From positions 1,195,426 to 1,259,425 of the forward strand of contig NZ_JAIEZN010000001.1 in NCBI RefSeq assembly GCF_020169335.1: DNA of 64,000 bases, read 5' to 3'. The stretch is from Devosia aquimaris. Its GTDB lineage: Bacteria > Pseudomonadota > Alphaproteobacteria > Rhizobiales > Devosiaceae. Made by a program: the position numbers and the translations under genes. Under the pieces are notes generated by a model that was not told the DNA's origin, did no database searches, and was given only the letters and a program-made list of their open reading frames with translations. Below, in pieces: positions 63,010 through 64,000 of this stretch; the stretch's first letter is position 1; each line of letters begins with the position of its first letter.

Positions 63010-64000
63010 CTAGAGCGCCTTGAGGCGCGGCAGGATATCGCGCGCGTAAAGCTGGAGGAACCGGCTCTGGTCATCACCGGGCGCATGGAACACCAGGTGA
63101 TCAAAGCCATAATCGATATAGGTCTTGATCGCGGCGACATGCTCGTCCGGGTCGCTCGAGACAATCCAGCGCTTGGCAATGCGCTCGATGGGCAGCGCCG
63201 CAGCCAGCCGTTCCATTTCCTCGGGATCTTCCACCGAGTGCTTTTCCTCGGCCGACAGCGACAGCGCCGCCCAGCCGCGGGTGTTGTTCAGCGCCACTTC
63301 CGGATCAGGATCGTAGGAGACTTTCACTTCGATCATGCGCTCGAACGGCTTGTCCGCCAGCGGGGATTCCTGCCGGCCCAGCGCCACATTGGGCAGCAGC
63401 TGGTCGACATAGAGCTCGGCGCCCTTGCCGGACGTGCAGATGAAGCCGTCGCCGGCGCGACCGGCATATTTGGCATTGAGCGGCCCGCCGGCCGCCAGAT
63501 AGATCGGCACCATCTCGTCGGGCTTGTCATAGATGGTTGCGTTCTGCGTCTTGTAGAACTCGCCCTCGAAGCTGACGCGATCCTCGCTCCACAGCTGGCG
63601 GATCAGCGCCACGGCCTCGCGCAGCCGCGCCGACCGCTCCTTGAGTTCGGGCCAGACCATGCCTGTGGACGGCACTTCATTGAGTGATTCACCCGTACCG
63701 ACGCCCAGTATCACGCGATTGGGGAACATGGCGCCCAACGTGCCGAAGGCATGCGCAACAACCGATGGATGTAACCGAAAGGTCGGCGTCAGAACCGAGG
63801 TGCCCAGCACGACGCGCTCGGTGCGCGCCAGCACGGCAGCCATCCAGGACGGCGCAAATGGCGCATGGCCATCGGTGTGCTTCCAGGGCTGGAAATGGTC
63901 GCTGACGAAGACCGAGTCAAAGCCAGCTTGTTCAGCTTCGACGGCAAAATTGAGCAGTTTGGTGGGCGCGAACTGTTCCGCCGACGCCTTGTATCCGAAG
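63010..64000 (-). CDS. fgd: F420-dependent glucose-6-phosphate dehydrogenase, 5' end outside window
   Basis: The window holds about 330 residues of a protein of about 335; the frame is open at the right edge and the first visible residues [10 protein letters not shown] correspond to about residue 6 of M. tuberculosis Fgd1. All functional residues of that enzyme are kept: His40 and Trp44 ([10 protein letters not shown]), Glu109 (GTGESLNE), Thr195 and Lys198 ([10 protein letters not shown]), Lys259 (EEKHSVED) and Arg283 (AKRWIVSSD). It should oxidise glucose 6-phosphate to 6-phosphogluconolactone and reduce F420. It is the most upstream visible gene of the F420 run. Confidence 0.92.
   Translation of the reverse strand, partial: FGYKASAEQFAPTKLLNFAVEAEQAGFDSVFVSDHFQPWKHTDGHAPFAPSWMAAVLARTERVVLGTSVLTPTFRLHPSVVAHAFGTLGAMFPNRVILGVGTGESLNEVPSTGMVWPELKERSARLREAVALIRQLWSEDRVSFEGEFYKTQNATIYDKPDEMVPIYLAAGGPLNAKYAGRAGDGFICTSGKGAELYVDQLLPNVALGRQESPLADKPFERMIEVKVSYDPDPEVALNNTRGWAALSLSAEEKHSVEDPEEMERLAAALPIERIAKRWIVSSDPDEHVAAIKTYIDYGFDHLVFHAPGDDQSRFLQLYARDILPRLKAL

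Overview
The window reads as chromosomal DNA of a high-GC alphaproteobacterium of the order Hyphomicrobiales (Rhizobiales), most like the Devosia group. This rests on gene content and order: a trpE-trpG-trpD-trpC-moaC-moeA-lexA chain next to ppiD, tpiA, secG and pyrG; the alphaproteobacterial complex I subunit NDUFA12 followed by a DUF2155 gene; a B12-dependent class II ribonucleotide reductase; and a LexA with GTTC-N7-GTTC boxes. There is no rRNA or recognisable tRNA gene, so the genus is an inference.

Layout. 1-6.2 kb: guanine deaminase (cut by the left edge), a GMC oxidoreductase, a LuxR-type regulator and small exported proteins including a Sel1-repeat protein. 6.2-13.5 kb: an envelope and signalling block, with a second Sel1/TPR protein, two nearly identical exported SH3 proteins, a FecR-domain protein convergent with a CHASE2 adenylate/guanylate cyclase, the cyclase co-transcribed with a Crp/Fnr-type regulator, and two exported proteins of unknown function. 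13.9-18.7 kb: an OpgC-like acyltransferase, a GFA-family protein, then an accessory patch with an HNH nuclease, a decayed copy of the GFA gene and a large lower-GC DUF4238/SEC-C gene. 19-26 kb: nrdJ, NDUFA12, DUF2155, a GyrI-like protein, and lexA with two SOS boxes. 26-41.6 kb: housekeeping genes (moeA, moaC, trp genes, ppiD; tpiA, secG, pyrG; eno). 41.7-51 kb: AMP nucleosidase, folD, a patatin-like lipase, a stand-alone CobW-like fragment and cobalamin-dependent metH with a palindromic operator. 51-58 kb: a forward operon rlpA, D-Ala-D-Ala carboxypeptidase, tmk, holB, metG, tatD and a metallo-beta-lactamase-fold hydrolase.

The most interesting part is the right end (58.3-64.0 kb, minus strand). 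Gene order is F420-dependent glucose-6-phosphate dehydrogenase (fgd), F420-0:gamma-glutamyl ligase (cofE), then a periplasmic binding protein, a FecCD-type permease and an ATPase, and finally an LLM-class oxidoreductase. In some actinobacteria an ABC cassette of this kind beside cofE has been proposed to import F420-0 (F420 without its glutamate tail) in organisms that cannot make the deazaflavin core. Here the same logic (import F420-0, add glutamates, reduce with glucose-6-phosphate, use in an LLM enzyme) appears as one compact unit in an alphaproteobacterium. I see no F420 core-synthesis gene in the window, so a cofactor-salvage system is the leading hypothesis.
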